DNA of 64,000 bases from Vespa crabro (Eukaryota > Arthropoda > Insecta > Hymenoptera > Vespidae): the NCBI RefSeq assembly GCF_910589235.1, contig NC_060965.1:434001-498000 (forward strand). Reading direction: 5' to 3'. Below the pieces are notes generated by a model that was not told where the DNA came from, ran no database searches, and worked only from the letters and a program-made list of their open reading frames with translations. This document shows positions 48,485-61,405 of the stretch, one piece after another. The translations under genes were made by a program, and so were the position numbers. Each line of letters starts with the position of its first letter. The first letter of the stretch is position 1.

Positions 48485-49454
48485 CTAACTCAATTCATCT
48501 AAACTTGGAACACTGCAAATATCACCAATTGCAGCTAGAGATGGTTTACCAGAGCCTAACTTTCCAGCTACCTAAATAAATAAATATTAGAAATTCAAGA
48601 AATTAGTGAACTATTGTATTTATTAGAAACATTATGTAAGATCCATTTAAAAAATCTTAATCTTTGTGATTTACATACATTTTTAACATCATTTGCAGTG
48701 ATTTTATCTACACTTGCAATAATTTCCTGGGGCGTACAAACATGGCCCTTAAATAATGCTTGTTGCCTAAAGATTTCTAAAAGTCCACTATCATTTTCAG
48801 TAGCATATGAAATGTCAGCCTTCAATGCATTTTTACCACGACAAATATCAGCATCTGACAAGTTAAGAGACTTCAGCATCTTATAGGTACATGCTGTTAT
48901 CTGAAATATATAAATTTGTTTTAATTGCGTATATTAACGTATTTAATAGTGATAACTGTAAGGATGGTACTCACTGATCCAGCTATATTAGGTTCACTGC
49001 AGATTACAATACCAAATAAACCGGAATCAGAGTAAACAGCATTAAAGGCGGAAACAGCAAATGATTGTTTACCAGCAATACCAGACACAGTTTTGTAAAG
49101 TGGACTTATGCTTGATCCCCATTTCACTTGTGGTCCAGTACCCAAAGCTCTTTGTAATACAGCCAATGCTAAAGCATCTTTTTCCTTATTCAAACCTGCA
49201 GATTCTACAGCTATTGCTACACTGGCTGTTGACGAATTACGTTCCTTACGAAGTTCTCCACCATAATATTTTGTAGGTTGATCAGAAGCATCACTTGATT
49301 TTACATTTAAGGCTGAAGCAAATGAACATACTTCAGAAAATGGAACACCTGTTGCAACAACAGCACACCTTGATCCCGTAAACCATGAACTGACAAAATG
49401 CTGTAACTACAAAGTAATGAAGATTTATTACTACCATGTATATGCATTATTTCG

Positions 49455-49499
<45 letters not shown>

Positions 49500-51139
49500 A
49501 ATTATTAATATGGGTGCGTTTATACAAAAAATAATAAATTTAAATACTACTTACAGTTTCAGAATTAATTTTTCCTACTTGTCGCTTAGGTGAATACAAG
49601 GAATTGCCAAGACCTGAACGATAGGCAGTTCTATGGAGAAGTTCAAGTAAACGTGTTATATCAGGTATTTTTGATAACTCATAACGTAATCTAGGTAACT
49701 GATCCGATATTTCCCATGGCTTAAACGCTTGTTGTGTAGTAATATCTTCTAAAAATTGTAAAGCTTGATTCCTAGTAAAATATAAAAGTATATGGACTTC
49801 TTTTTCTCCATAGACTTAATGAAATATATAAAGAAAATAACAATGTAAATTTTGCTTACAAATTATTTCGTGTAACTTGTAATGTATATGCAATACTTTC
49901 ACGATCACTTGTAGCGATTATATTTCCTCCAAGTTGCTGTATATTCCTGGTTATACCAAAATAACTGGAACGACATGTAGTCAAACCAGCTGCAATACGT
50001 AAATGATGACTAACACCTTGAGTGTGATAAGTTTCATTTCGTGGACCAGCCCTTAATATAAAATTTATTTGTTATTAGTTTGTTATATAATATATATTCT
50101 CTAACAATATCTTAAATAATACATGATATTTAATTGATTATGGTTTTTTAGAAATTGCTAATTAAAATGTTATATTTTTTGTGTTATCACATTTATAAAA
50201 ATATTATAAAAACATGAATGATGCTTTGTATTCATGTTTTCAGTTTACCTGAAGATAACAGAAACTTGTGATATAGGACTATTATTATCAAGAGATGCAA
50301 CTACAATTTTATTATTTAGTACTTTAGTTTCAAGACAAGTTGTGGCACAAGTCTGGGTAGCAGTAGCAGTTGCATAATGTCTCACCTAAAATATAATGGA
50401 TTTATTAAGTTATATTTATTTATAATATTTTAAAAATATGAAAATACAAATATGTCATATCAGTTACTTGATTGTAAATGAGGAAGAAAATATAATGTAT
50501 ATAATGTTAGTGCATTTTATATGAAATTATTAAAATAAATAATAGAAATAATTTATAAATTTCAATAATAATATCAGATATTTGAAGACTGTATTACTAC
50601 ATTAAAATATAAAGCGAGATTATATCAGTTGTTTATTACAGACATTATTATAGAATATTTAATTATTTTTACACCGCATTTTAATACTGTATATGATTTT
50701 ATTATTTATTTTACACAAATTCTTTTATTTTTATATTTATATATCTAATAATATAAAATTAAATATTTTCCACGAATAATACATAAACATTATTTTCATT
50801 ATAATTTTACTAATTTTATTTACATTAAACATAATATTTCTACAGTCACAAATATGTAATTAAAAAATTACAAATGATATGTAAAAATTAGAGTATTGAG
50901 TACAAGACAGAAATTTAAAAGATATGAAATATATGACATAAAATCCATGAAACATTTACATAACACTCATACTAATCAGAAATACAATATTTCAACAGAT
51001 ATGATTGTAGTTTACATTTGACAAAAAAATTGACATTGTCTGTATATTTATTTTATAAATAATTATAAATAAAAGTATACAAATTAATAATTACCGCAGA
51101 GTTACGGAGAATAGGCGATCGTACGGCGGAACAAGCCAT
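48485..51139 (-). CDS. UQCRC2: Cytochrome b-c1 complex subunit 2, mitochondrial
   Basis: This is core protein 2 of respiratory complex III on the matrix face of the inner mitochondrial membrane. Exon 1 encodes a basic, Ser-rich start (MACSAVRSPILRNSA) that continues VRHYATATATQT, fitting a cleavable matrix-targeting presequence. The M16 metallopeptidase fold follows: VASLDNNSPISQVSVIFRAG, then GVSHHLRIAAGLTT, where the active HxxEH zinc site is degenerate, as usual for core 2. The second M16 domain includes VAVESAGLNKEKDALALAVL, GVKWGSSISPL-like and ICSEPNIAGSV blocks. The C-terminus is KPSLAAIGDICSVPSLDELS before TAG at 48485-48487. About seven exons; the first intron is about 700 bp of AT-rich DNA. 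Confidence 0.93.
49456..49496. repeat. (TA)n microsatellite in a UQCRC2 intron
   Basis: A TA run of about 40 bases lies in a UQCRC2 intron. Confidence 0.9.
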
Positions 51140-54100
51140 TTTCGTGTTCCTTAAAGACCACTTCACGAAAATGTAAAAAGACGACTGTGTGTGTTGCGTG
51201 GCGCTGGAGCGAGAAAGACATAATCAAATATCGATGATCTCGATTTGAGGCGCGAATTTTTAAATGTCTGTCATGTTATTAAAGTTTTTAACATATAGAA
51301 AATATCGCTTCAATATAATAAATAATGGGATAAAGGTAATAAATGAATAAAGACTCAAAATATATTATTTTGGGTTGTTTTATGACTGCTGCATTCTATT
51401 ATTATTACAATATTAATAAACCCGATACAAATATATTCTGTGCCACATTTGTACTCGTGAATTTTATTCTTTTGAATTTTGCATAATTTTTACGATATTT
51501 TTCATCTTAAGCTTCTTTTTAACATTACGTATAATATATAAAATACACTTTTAATTGAACTGAGTACAATTAATGTAACTTAAATTAATTGAAATCATTG
51601 ATTTGAAATATTTACTACAATGATTGAAATATTTACTGTATTTTATATTTTTATAATCCCATTATTTTTAAAAAGAATATGAATAGAATATGAACATATG
51701 ACCAATTTAAATGTAGATTATATTATAATTATAAATATCCCATAGCAATAGCTTCGTTAATTATAATTTAACTTTTCTAATGCAATAGTTATAATAATTA
51801 TAACACATCATTATGACAATCGGATATGTCTATCTTCAATCCACATACTTTTTAAAAAATTGAATTCAAAGATTTTAAAGAAAGTTTACTTATTAATATT
51901 TTATGCCGAATTAAACAAAATTGTTTGCACTTTTTATAGAAATAATTATAAAAATAAAAATATAAATTTACAAATTATATACTGTACCTTTCATATATAA
52001 CATATATAAATGTGAAACATTTTTACATATCTTCATACAGTGTATATATATATAAAATAAAATAATCACAAAATTTGACAAAATATCATAAAATTTTAAC
52101 ATTATTAAGATAGTATTTCTTTGTACACCTATAAAGTGAAGAAATGATATTTATATTAATTAAAGTTGTATACATAAAAATGAGCGCCTTGAAATTTGGC
52201 ACAAATGTTACAATAGATCTAGATCTTTGGTTTCAATAAATGGCTAGTGAGCGCAATCATAAAAAGTTGGAAGCTACACGCAAATAAATATGGATTTTGC
52301 AAATGAGTACATAATGAATACATGCGTGTTATTAAATAAAATATACGAATAAATGTTTATTATATACAAAATTATATGTATACTTAATACATATATTCTA
52401 TCAAAATGTAATAATTGTTCCATAGTACGATTAATAACATCAATTAAAAAAAATATAAACTTGTACTATGTTCTAGTACTTCTGTACTTTAAGTTTTTTT
52501 GTTTGAGCATTTCTTAGAATAAATCTGATGTGATACTGAAAAGATAATATTAAGAATAAACAAATATGTTTAAGATAGATATTTTCAAAAATTCTATGTA
52601 TACATTATGCTTTGCACTCATCTGCAATAGCCAAACCATTCATTACATAGCTAATGTGTTATTACACATATATAATGACTAGAATAAAAAAGAACATTGT
52701 AATTTGTTATCACCATACAGATGTATACTTAGTGCTACCATTAGGCATCCTGATTGAATTATTTCATAAATTTTAAAATCCTGGGTAATACTATTCACTA
52801 CAATCTTCTTTTGTACATTTAAAGTAATTAAATCATTTGTCTGCAACTTTATGTATTATTAACGTTATATAGTAATGTTTTAAATAATTAATTAAATGTG
52901 TTATTTTCTAAAAATTGCACACTAATGAGATAATAACTTTAAATACATATTTATAAGCTACAATTTTCTTCTTGAATCATAAGTATAATATTATATGTTA
53001 AAACTGTTTCTCTTATATACCGCATATCTTTAATTTGAAAAATATACATGACAGCAATGTCAAACTACCCAGGATGTTATTAGTATGAAATAGTGACTAA
53101 TCTCATCTTATATGGAGTATTTTTTGTTGGGAGTATATATCTGAAATAGAAGAATATAAGCTAGAAGCTAAGTAACAACTTTTTATAACATTAATTATCA
53201 CGGACGTGGTACTGGATCATGATATCTGAAATTTATCTATCCCAATGATCCATATTAACAGGGGATAACCATTACATATGGCATGTTTCGTATAAAAATG
53301 GAAAAAAGAATGTAATAAATAATAAATCTAATAGCTACATAACCAAAGAGAACTTAATAATTTTTAACGGTTCATACAGCTTAAATATCTAGAACAGAGC
53401 TATTCATAAAGTTTCATTATCCAATACCTTAAAAAAATAATATTGTTCAATTTAAAGGATGCATACATACATGTATCACTCTTATATCACACACATACTG
53501 TTGCATCTGCTGAGCTATATATCTCTCTTTCACACAGATACTTTGGAAATGATATAATGTTTTATCTTAATGCAAATATATTTTTTTTGTGCATAATTCA
53601 GATCCTAATGTTATACTGATAATATAACACACATATATATACATTTATATATATATTATGTCATATTATCCTTTTGATAAAAGCCTCCTGTCCTTAGTTT
53701 GAACATAAAATTTTTCTAATTATAAATAGAAATAAAAATATATAAATTAATTGATAAAACAATACTTTTTTCCCATTGCTAATGAACAAGCTATTGTAGT
53801 ATGTAATAATCTATTTCTATCTTAGAAATACATGTATCAAAGTGGCAGTTTTCTTAATCAATCTGATAATACAACGAGTATTATCTGTTAAAGTGAATTC
53901 TCAAGAAAACAATAAAATTTTTTGAATCCTAAAATGCTGGTTAAAGTAATGATATGACAAAATGACATAGTGTCAATAACAAAGACTATAAACAAAACAA
54001 TATTTTTCTAAAATCTTCCATTTATATACATCATGTATGGTTGTTAAGATAAAAATAAAATGGAATAACGATGTATAGTTCCATTATATCGTATACAAAC

Positions 54101-54186
54101 TGCAGACTTGAGCTCTGTATATGAATTTACTTTGTAATTAAAATGTAATTTTAAAAGTTAAGGTTTGTGATTTACGTTACGATTTA
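51140..54186. other. UQCRC2 promoter and long PRDM 3' region
   Basis: The first 150 bp are less AT-rich and should hold the UQCRC2 promoter; GAGGCGCGAATTTTT near 51245-51260 resembles an E2F-type site. The remaining 2.9 kb is AT-rich DNA without supported exons, probably including a long 3' untranslated region of the minus-strand PRDM gene. A slightly more complex island at about 52175-52290 (GAGCGCCTTGAAATTTGGCA) has no recognisable identity. Confidence 0.5.
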
Positions 54187-57100
54187 TTAATAATAACCAG
54201 AATAATGATGGTATGCTGGCCTAGGAGGATGATATGGAGCTGGGCTTACAGGATAACTTGGATTGTATCCCGGTAAGGGAGGCGGGGGTGGAGATAAAAT
54301 TCGTCCTTCAATTGTGTCAGGTACTATATGCGGGGTAGAAGAACTAGCTTGTTGCTGGCTAGTAATAACACGAGTTCCAGAACTGTGCAAATGATGTGAT
54401 CTTGAAAGACTTAGATCAACACTGTGCCTTCCACCAGGTGTAAGATCTAAACTAACAACCCGCAAAACATCACTATGAGAATAGGGTGGAGGAGGTGGTG
54501 GTGGTGGTGGTGGAGACATGGAATAGCCACCTGTCCTACTGAGATCGACACTTTGCCGTTCGGTTATTTCATATAAATGATGATGATGATGATACCTTGT
54601 ATTTTGTACTTGAGCACCAAAACTATGATGAAATCCTCTAGCTGACATATCTAGACCTTGAAGTTCCCCACTATTCAGTACAAGAGGCTCAAAGTTTGAT
54701 CTTTCTCTACCAAAATCTGATTCAAGAGGATCATACTTATATGATGTTGACAAATCTAGTTGTAAAGCTTTCTCTTTGACAGAAAGACTAAGATTTTGAG
54801 CTACTGAGTCACCTTCGTCGCTTGATAAATTATCAGTGGGCATTTGATGGTGATGGTGTATATCTTGATATCGTGAATTTGGTGTAGCTGATGGAGATAC
54901 CAAGTCTTCTTGTGGTATGTGAATATAACTATTTGGAGAAGAAACACGTGGTAAATCTTCGTGATGTAGATACTGTTCGATATTATGTGTTCTTGATGCA
55001 TTCATATAATCCACAGGTCGGTGAAGATGATAATCCACATGCAAGTGACTAGGCGGAGTATGCCGATTATCCGGTGTAGGTGCTGGTGACATTAATTCAT
55101 CTTGTTGCTGAATGTATGAGTCTAAATGATTTGGAGATCTTTGTGGTAATGGTGACTGTAATTGTGTAGAAATAGAATATAAATTTGCATCACGATCATT
55201 GTCTTCCAACATTGGACTAGAAACTGCTCCTATGTCTCTCTCAGCAGCATCTAAAGCTGCTTCAACAAGTAAGCTAGCATTTGCACTTTCTGTTCTTCTG
55301 TATACACTAAGACCCAGCTTACTACTATCTATTAGAGATTGTGTTGTAGCACTTGTAGAGACTGTTTTTTCTTCTTCTTCCTTTCTGCTATCTTCAAATT
55401 CATATACATCTGGTGGGACAGGTGGTAAATGCGAAGTTGGTATGTCCGATGTTGTAGTAGGATTATATTCACCCAGCCATTTTTTGCTTCCTTTACTTTG
55501 TATCCTTGATGCGGCATACAAATCTACATCTGTACGTACATTCTCTACGTTCGTATCAATACCACTTGGTACGGGCATTGTAACACGTGCAGAAGCACTC
55601 GATACTTTAGTATCATGCTCTACTGTATATTTGGGTGTAGTATTTGTTCCACTTGGAAACTCCATTATAGCAGGATGTGTAGAATTTGTATTTGTTTCAA
55701 CTTTTAAGCTACTTTCTGAACTACAATCATCCAAAGATGGTAAACTGTTGCTATTATCCTGCTATAAGAATAAATATTGCTTACATTTTCGAATATTTCA
55801 TATATATATTATTACAAATATATCACACATACTTGTGAATTTCTTCTACTCAAACGAGGAGTTTTACCACGTCCAGCATCTTCCACAAGACCACCACTAT
55901 AAGCATCGAAAGTGTATGCAACCGATCTTTCGATCTTAGGCATCATTTCCTCTGTGAGCCCATGTACCTTTTTATAATGAAATTGCAAACATTGCTTCGT
56001 AGTAAAAGCAGCTTTACAACAATTTTCTTTACACCTGTAAAAAATATTTTCCATTAATAGATAGAAGTCATTTTCTCAGAAAATATCATATAAATATATA
56101 TATATAAAGAATATAATGCAAAGATATTACTATTCAATAATAATAATATTTGTATTAACACAATATTCTTACTTGAAAGGTTTAACACCACTATGAGTCA
56201 ACATGTGTATTTTTAAATTACTTTTATTTTGGAACATTTTTCCGCATCGATCACATGTCGCTGCTCCTACTACATCTTTATGATGAACCTCTTTCATATG
56301 TCGTTGAAGAGCTGCACGAGAGCCCAAAAGCTTTAAGCAAAGTTTACATTGGAATTCCCTGAGTACTTCGGACATATCTATTGAAAATAAATAAATAAAA
56401 ATTAAATAAGAAAGTTTTATGTATAAAATATGTCTACTTGTTTATATATATATATATTGTACTCTTACCACTATGCATTCTTTTAATGTGTACTTTGAGT
56501 TTTTGAGGTTGACAAAATTTACGTCCACAAAAATCGCACAATGGCCTAGAACGTTGCGGATTGTGTGCACATCCATATGTTCTATGCATTTCAAGATAGT
56601 TCAGTCTTAAAAAAAATTTTTTACAATACTGACATTGGTATGCACCACGTCCTGCATGTAATTCCGCCGCATGTTTCATGATATTGTCTTTTCCTAGAAC
56701 AGCAGCTCCACATACCTAATACAAAATCTTTTGTTATATGTGCAAAATATAATGTTATGAAAGCAATATGCAAAATTATATTATTATGAAAAGCAATATA
56801 CATCTTACCTTACAATGGTATTTTCTAATAGTCAAACTATAATTGGTATCATGAAAAACGCAACAATGCAAACGATAATACATAGGATGGGCGAAATTTA
56901 AATTACATCCACCACAATCTAAAAATAATCAAAGTTAAATTAGTTAATTAAAAAGTTTATTACATTATTGTACTAAAATTAATAAAATAATATTTATATA
57001 CTTGTTTTATCAATTTTATTCTTCCTAGTCCATGCTGAAGACAATGAATCTGCCCAATAAGTCAGTTCCATTCCAGACATAATGTTTTGTGTAGTGATAA

Positions 57101-59813
57101 GATGTAATTCGCCTTGTTTTGTAATTACTGTTACACTTCTTCCTTCTTTTGTTTCAGCTGGTCTCATGTAACGAATCCAATTACTTTTCAATGGATTAGT
57201 GGTACTGATATACGAAGCTTTACCATTATTATCTATCTAAAAAGAAAATAAGTAATCTCTCAATACAAGAGCTTTGTTACTTATATTTTTTTTTAATACG
57301 ATAAAAAACTCATGCATTCAATTTACCTCCCAAATATGTCTCATAGGAAAATCATCTGGTATGTCCATTTCTTTTACTGGTTTACCAACCAATGGACCTA
57401 ATTTGGCATACATGGGAACTGGGTTCTTGGCATAAATTCCAAGACCATGTTCTGCTGTTGTAATTTTTAATTCAAAACATTCAGGTAAAGAATCTCTAGC
57501 GTACAAAGGTTTGTCTGAATCTATGAGTAATTGCTTTTCCTCCCTCTGTATCTTTGCTTTCAATTTACAATGATCTACAGGTATTGAATCTTCATCCGAC
57601 TCAAAACCATCATCTGGTAATCTTCCATAACCTTCTGACATAGGATCATCAGATTTTAAAGCCTTAATTACTTCAAGGTTTTCCTTGTATTTATTTAACC
57701 AATCTTCATACGTTATAGAGTCTGTTATAGTATATTGAGGTGTATTGAGTGGACATGCGTCTTGCAAATGCCGACTGTTACATTCTTGGCAAAGTTTTAT
57801 TGTAATTGCCAGCCTATGAGGCTCTGATATATTACCATCGAAGTTTACGTCAATTTGAGTTTTATCTATTACTGAAATAACAGATTCATTTTCTGGTGTA
57901 TTCGAATTTGAAGTCTCTTTTTGAGTAACGATTCCATCTTGTGGTGCTTTTCGCACATCATGATGCTTCTTATTTTTGTGCTCACTAGTATGCTTGTGCT
58001 TTTTTCGTCGATGTTTGTGCATAGCATCATCCAAAAAATCATCAGGTGTATCTCTGACAATATTCTCCTCTCCATCAGTTTCATGTTTTGGTCTTTTTCT
58101 TTTCTTTTTTAATTTACGCTCTTCTAAAGCTTTTGCATTAGCCGCTTCACCTAACACATTAGAAATTGAACTACTATTTTCCTGAGATTCTGTGTTTTGT
58201 TCCTTAGGTAATCTGGTTTCTGTTTCATGAATTTTTTTATTCTCTGCATTTTCCATATTTTGAGAGCTTAATATATCTTTTACAACTTTGACAACAGATT
58301 CATTCACAACATTCTTTTCAGGAGAAGAGACAACTGGAGTAGTTTGTGGTTGTATATTTTTTTTAGACGTATCTTCTCCAATCTGTGCTACTCCATTAGG
58401 TATATCGATACCTTTGCTATTGCAATTTAACTCGTTCTTTTCACTATTTACATCCTTTATAAATCCTATACTATCTATATGCTCAGTCTTTGTCATAACA
58501 GATTCGATATTTTTTGGAGCGTCATGAAAACATTCTACATCTAATTTAGATTTAGTATCTGCTTCTGTATTTATCTCGGTATTACAAATAACTGAATTTG
58601 TATTTTTATTGAGACTTTTTTCTTCCTGTAACCTATAATCCTTACTTGTTTCTACGTTCTGTGCATTTTTTAAGTGTCTTCTTTTTTTGCGTTTGTCTTT
58701 ATGATGTTTAGCCTTATTTTTATGATGTTTAGATCTTGAACTATGACGTACATGGAGCTTAATAATCTCATCATGTACTTCTGTTTGTAAAGATTGTATC
58801 GTGTCGGTAGATGAAACATCAGGTTCTGGACATATAGAAGTACTCTGCTTTCTTAGGCTTCGACGAAGAGGTTCTTCCGTATCATCTATTGAATTTTCAG
58901 TCTTGACAATTTCTGAGTCCCTTCCTTCTTTGCCATTTGTTTTCCATTCTTCAAGACCATTGCATTTATTATCTTGTCTAAAAATAACAAAATCATTATG
59001 CACAAGTATCTTTATAATCTACTCGTATAAATTTCATAAAATTAATAAAAATTTATATTATTTGTTGTACAATTAAATATAATATAGTAAAAATATTATT
59101 TCGATATATATTTTCAATTTCATTCGTACTACACGTTATTATTAAAAGTAACATTGATTCGCGTCCGTGTGATTCTCTCTTCTTTATTTTCTTTAATACT
59201 TAAACAAAAATCTATAGCTATGATGATAGTTAAAATCCTTGAAATATATAATCTTTCTTATCAGTTCCTTCCAATAGAAAGTATCAAAAAGAAGGATTGA
59301 CATAAATATGACTAGATAAATGCGATTGACATAATTTCGAAAAGTATTGGAAACAAGACCATTATCCCGCGCTTTTGATCAGATATCGATCATCCTCCCT
59401 TGCCCCTCCGGCGCGTTGCGGCAAGATGGCGATTCAGTATAACAGACGGTTGACAGTAGAGGGGAAACCCCGACAGAGTGACAGCTACCCCATGCGCATA
59501 GAGAAAGAGAAATCTTTGATGCAAGTCGAGATGTTTAATGCACACCAACAACGACGTCATAACGATTGTACAACCGTTGAACCTACCTGACGATTGATTC
59601 AGCAAGATCGAGAAGATAAACTGCGAGGTCTTCGTCCGTCGACAATCCCAGCCTTTTTTTAAGAGATAACCAACGCTTTCCATTTGTAACGCCAATGTGA
59701 ACACTTCGAAAATGCTTCACTTTGATATCCTTACTCGTGCCGGAATCACAACTGTGATGGGAACTTTTCGTTATCCCAGATTCCTTCACATGCTTCGTGC
59801 TTTTCTTCGGCAT
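54187..59813 (-). CDS. PRDM-type PR/SET and C2H2 zinc-finger regulator
   Basis: Eight exons (59813-59587, 58977-57327, 57236-57002, 56918-56809, 56715-56469, 56377-56173, 56034-55833, 55761-54187) join in phase to 1,483 residues. The N-terminus has a compact block (GKRWLSLKKRLGLSTDEDLA). A charged linker of about 400 residues is rich in Lys/His. Then comes a PR/SET domain: FELKITTAEHGLGIYAKNPV, NWIRYMRPAETKEG, and GMELTYWADSLSSAW. Several C2H2 fingers follow, some irregular: CQYCKKFFLRLNYLEMH, CDFCGRKFCQPQKLKVH, CKLCLKLLGSRAALQRH, CDRCGKMFQNKSNLKIH. The 524-residue tail is Ser/His/Pro-rich with recurrent DLS motifs. It is likely a nuclear transcription regulator. Which PRDM subgroup it belongs to is uncertain; the N-terminal block and tail may be diagnostic. 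Confidence 0.85.
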
Positions 59814-60366
59814 AACTACATCCTCGTCTCCGCCGACATTAAAGTGGCGAAATCGAAGTTAGCGAAGAGGACGCGCGCACACCGATATTATCCTATCCTC
59901 TTTATGCTCAACCGCCTGATCGCCGCCCACCCTCGCCGACACCCCAGTCTACCCCCTTCACGGCCATATTCCTGTTTTATCGATCCAGTTCTACTCGTAC
60001 AAATTCGTCTCGATTCGCCCGAGTTTCAACGAACTCAATTCTGATTTTGAATCAAGCAACGCACGGTAACGCCACCACCCGTATACCATTGGAAACTTCA
60101 TTAGACTCTCCTTCTTTTCCTTTTGTCAATTTCCTTTCTCTCCTTCGCTCTGCATTTCCTTAAGCCTATTTCGCATGATAGTTTCAAGATGAATATTATA
60201 TTTGAGCGATCAGATTAACTAAAGTTATACGAGTCACTATTATACTAATATTTTGTTTCTCTTATCTACTTGTAATTTAATTTTCAATTGCTCAATTTAA
60301 GCAGAGAACATGTTTTTCGATAAAAATAAATTATATCAATTCTAGTTAATTTTTATTCCAAGTTTC

Positions 60367-60369
<3 letters not shown>

Positions 60370-60406
<37 letters not shown>
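60370..60406. repeat. (TA)n microsatellite
   Basis: A TA run of about 37 bases lies about 150 bp before the ATP synthase d start codon. Confidence 0.9.
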
Positions 60407-60407
<1 letters not shown>

Positions 60408-60452
60408 GTAAACTGTATAAAACCAAAACAGATATTACGTGGTCTTTTTAGG

Positions 60453-60474
60453 CTGCCTGCCTGCCTGCCTGCCT
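60453..60474. repeat. (CTGC)n tetranucleotide repeat
   Basis: Five tandem CTGC units lie about 80 bp upstream of the ATP synthase d ATG, preceded by TTTTTAGG, so they may begin a leader exon. This is the only tetranucleotide microsatellite of note in the window. Confidence 0.85.
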
Positions 60475-60552
60475 ACTCTAGTGTGGCTCTTGGTGCCTCT
60501 GGTTCAAAGTGCCGTAGACATTAAACATTGTATTTCATATTAAACGTAAAAA

Positions 60553-61405
60553 ATGTCGCGAAGGGCGATTAAAGCCATAAATTGGGCAGCAATAGCAGAA
60601 AGAGTTCCAGAAGAACAGAAACAAGTTTTCGTGGCATTTAAAACAAAATCTGATCAATATTTACGTCGGTTAGTCCAAAAAATAATCTATTATTACATAA
60701 TATAATATTTTGTAATATTTTAGTGTATATAAAAGAAGTAACAATAAGCAAATATGTTTAATTTGATTTAAATGAAAAATCATTATATATATTTTAAATA
60801 TCCTTTATAGTATGGTGATATAACTGTCAAATGATTTATTTATAAGTCCTACTTTTTCTTACATTTCATTTTTTATTACAGAATGATGGCAAATCCTGAA
60901 TCTTCACCACAACTTAACTGGGATTACTACAAAAAGAATGTGACAATACCTGGTCTTGTTGAAAAATTCAAGAAAGAGTACGAAGCATTAACAGTACCAT
61001 ATCCAGCTGACAAATATACTTCTCTTATTGATAGTGAAGAAAAACAGATGGTAAAGTATTATTCAGTTATATATAAGAAAGGTAGTTTAAAATATAATAT
61101 AAATATATATATGTATATATATATATCGTATGTCTTTTTGATGTATATTTCAAAATGTTTAGCTTATTGATGTTGAAGAATACCGCAAAAAATCTGAAAA
61201 AGAAATTGAGAATATTAACAAATCTATTAGTACTCTAAAAGTCATGATGCCATATGCTGAAATGACAATGGAAGAATTCGTGGAACATCATCCAGAAACT
61301 CATAGTGGTGTAGTAAACAATCCTTCGATCTGGCCACATACACCTGAAATGAAAGAAGCCGAAGAAGCATCTCTAAAGCCTCCTGGACAAGATCATGATC
61401 ATTAA
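60553..61405 (+). CDS. ATPsynD: ATP synthase subunit d, mitochondrial
   Basis: Subunit d is part of the peripheral stalk of mitochondrial F1Fo ATP synthase. Three exons (60553-60668, 60882-61050, 61163-61405) join in phase to 175 residues, close to the usual 160-180. The N-terminus MSRRAIKAINWAAIAERVPE is a family signature and shows no long cleavable presequence, as in other animals. Further family blocks are LNWDYYKKNVTIPGLVEKFK, LTVPYPADKYTS and MTMEEFVEHHPETHSG. The C-terminus is KPPGQDHDH. Start chosen at the first ATG, which gives the family N-terminus. Confidence 0.95.

Larger units (their letters stand above)
59814..60552. promoter_or_regulatory. Divergent promoter of the PRDM gene and ATP synthase d
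   Basis: The left part (about 59820-60180) is the least AT-rich, most CpG-containing stretch of the window and probably holds the PRDM promoter; it opens several chance frames. A (TA)n run lies at 60370-60406 and a CTGC repeat at 60453-60474 near the ATP synthase d leader. A further YY1-like AAGATGGCGAT lies just outside, at 59423-59433 in PRDM intron 1. Confidence 0.55.

Noticed and set aside
55199..55939. A 246-codon + strand open frame
   Set aside because: It lies antisense to the PRDM tail and fingers, whose frame is supported by zinc-finger motifs and splice phase; the opposite frame is open because of codon composition.
59375..60044. Two + strand ORFs near the PRDM first exon
   Set aside because: They overlap the PRDM first exon and promoter on the opposite strand in the least AT-rich DNA of the window, where open frames are common.
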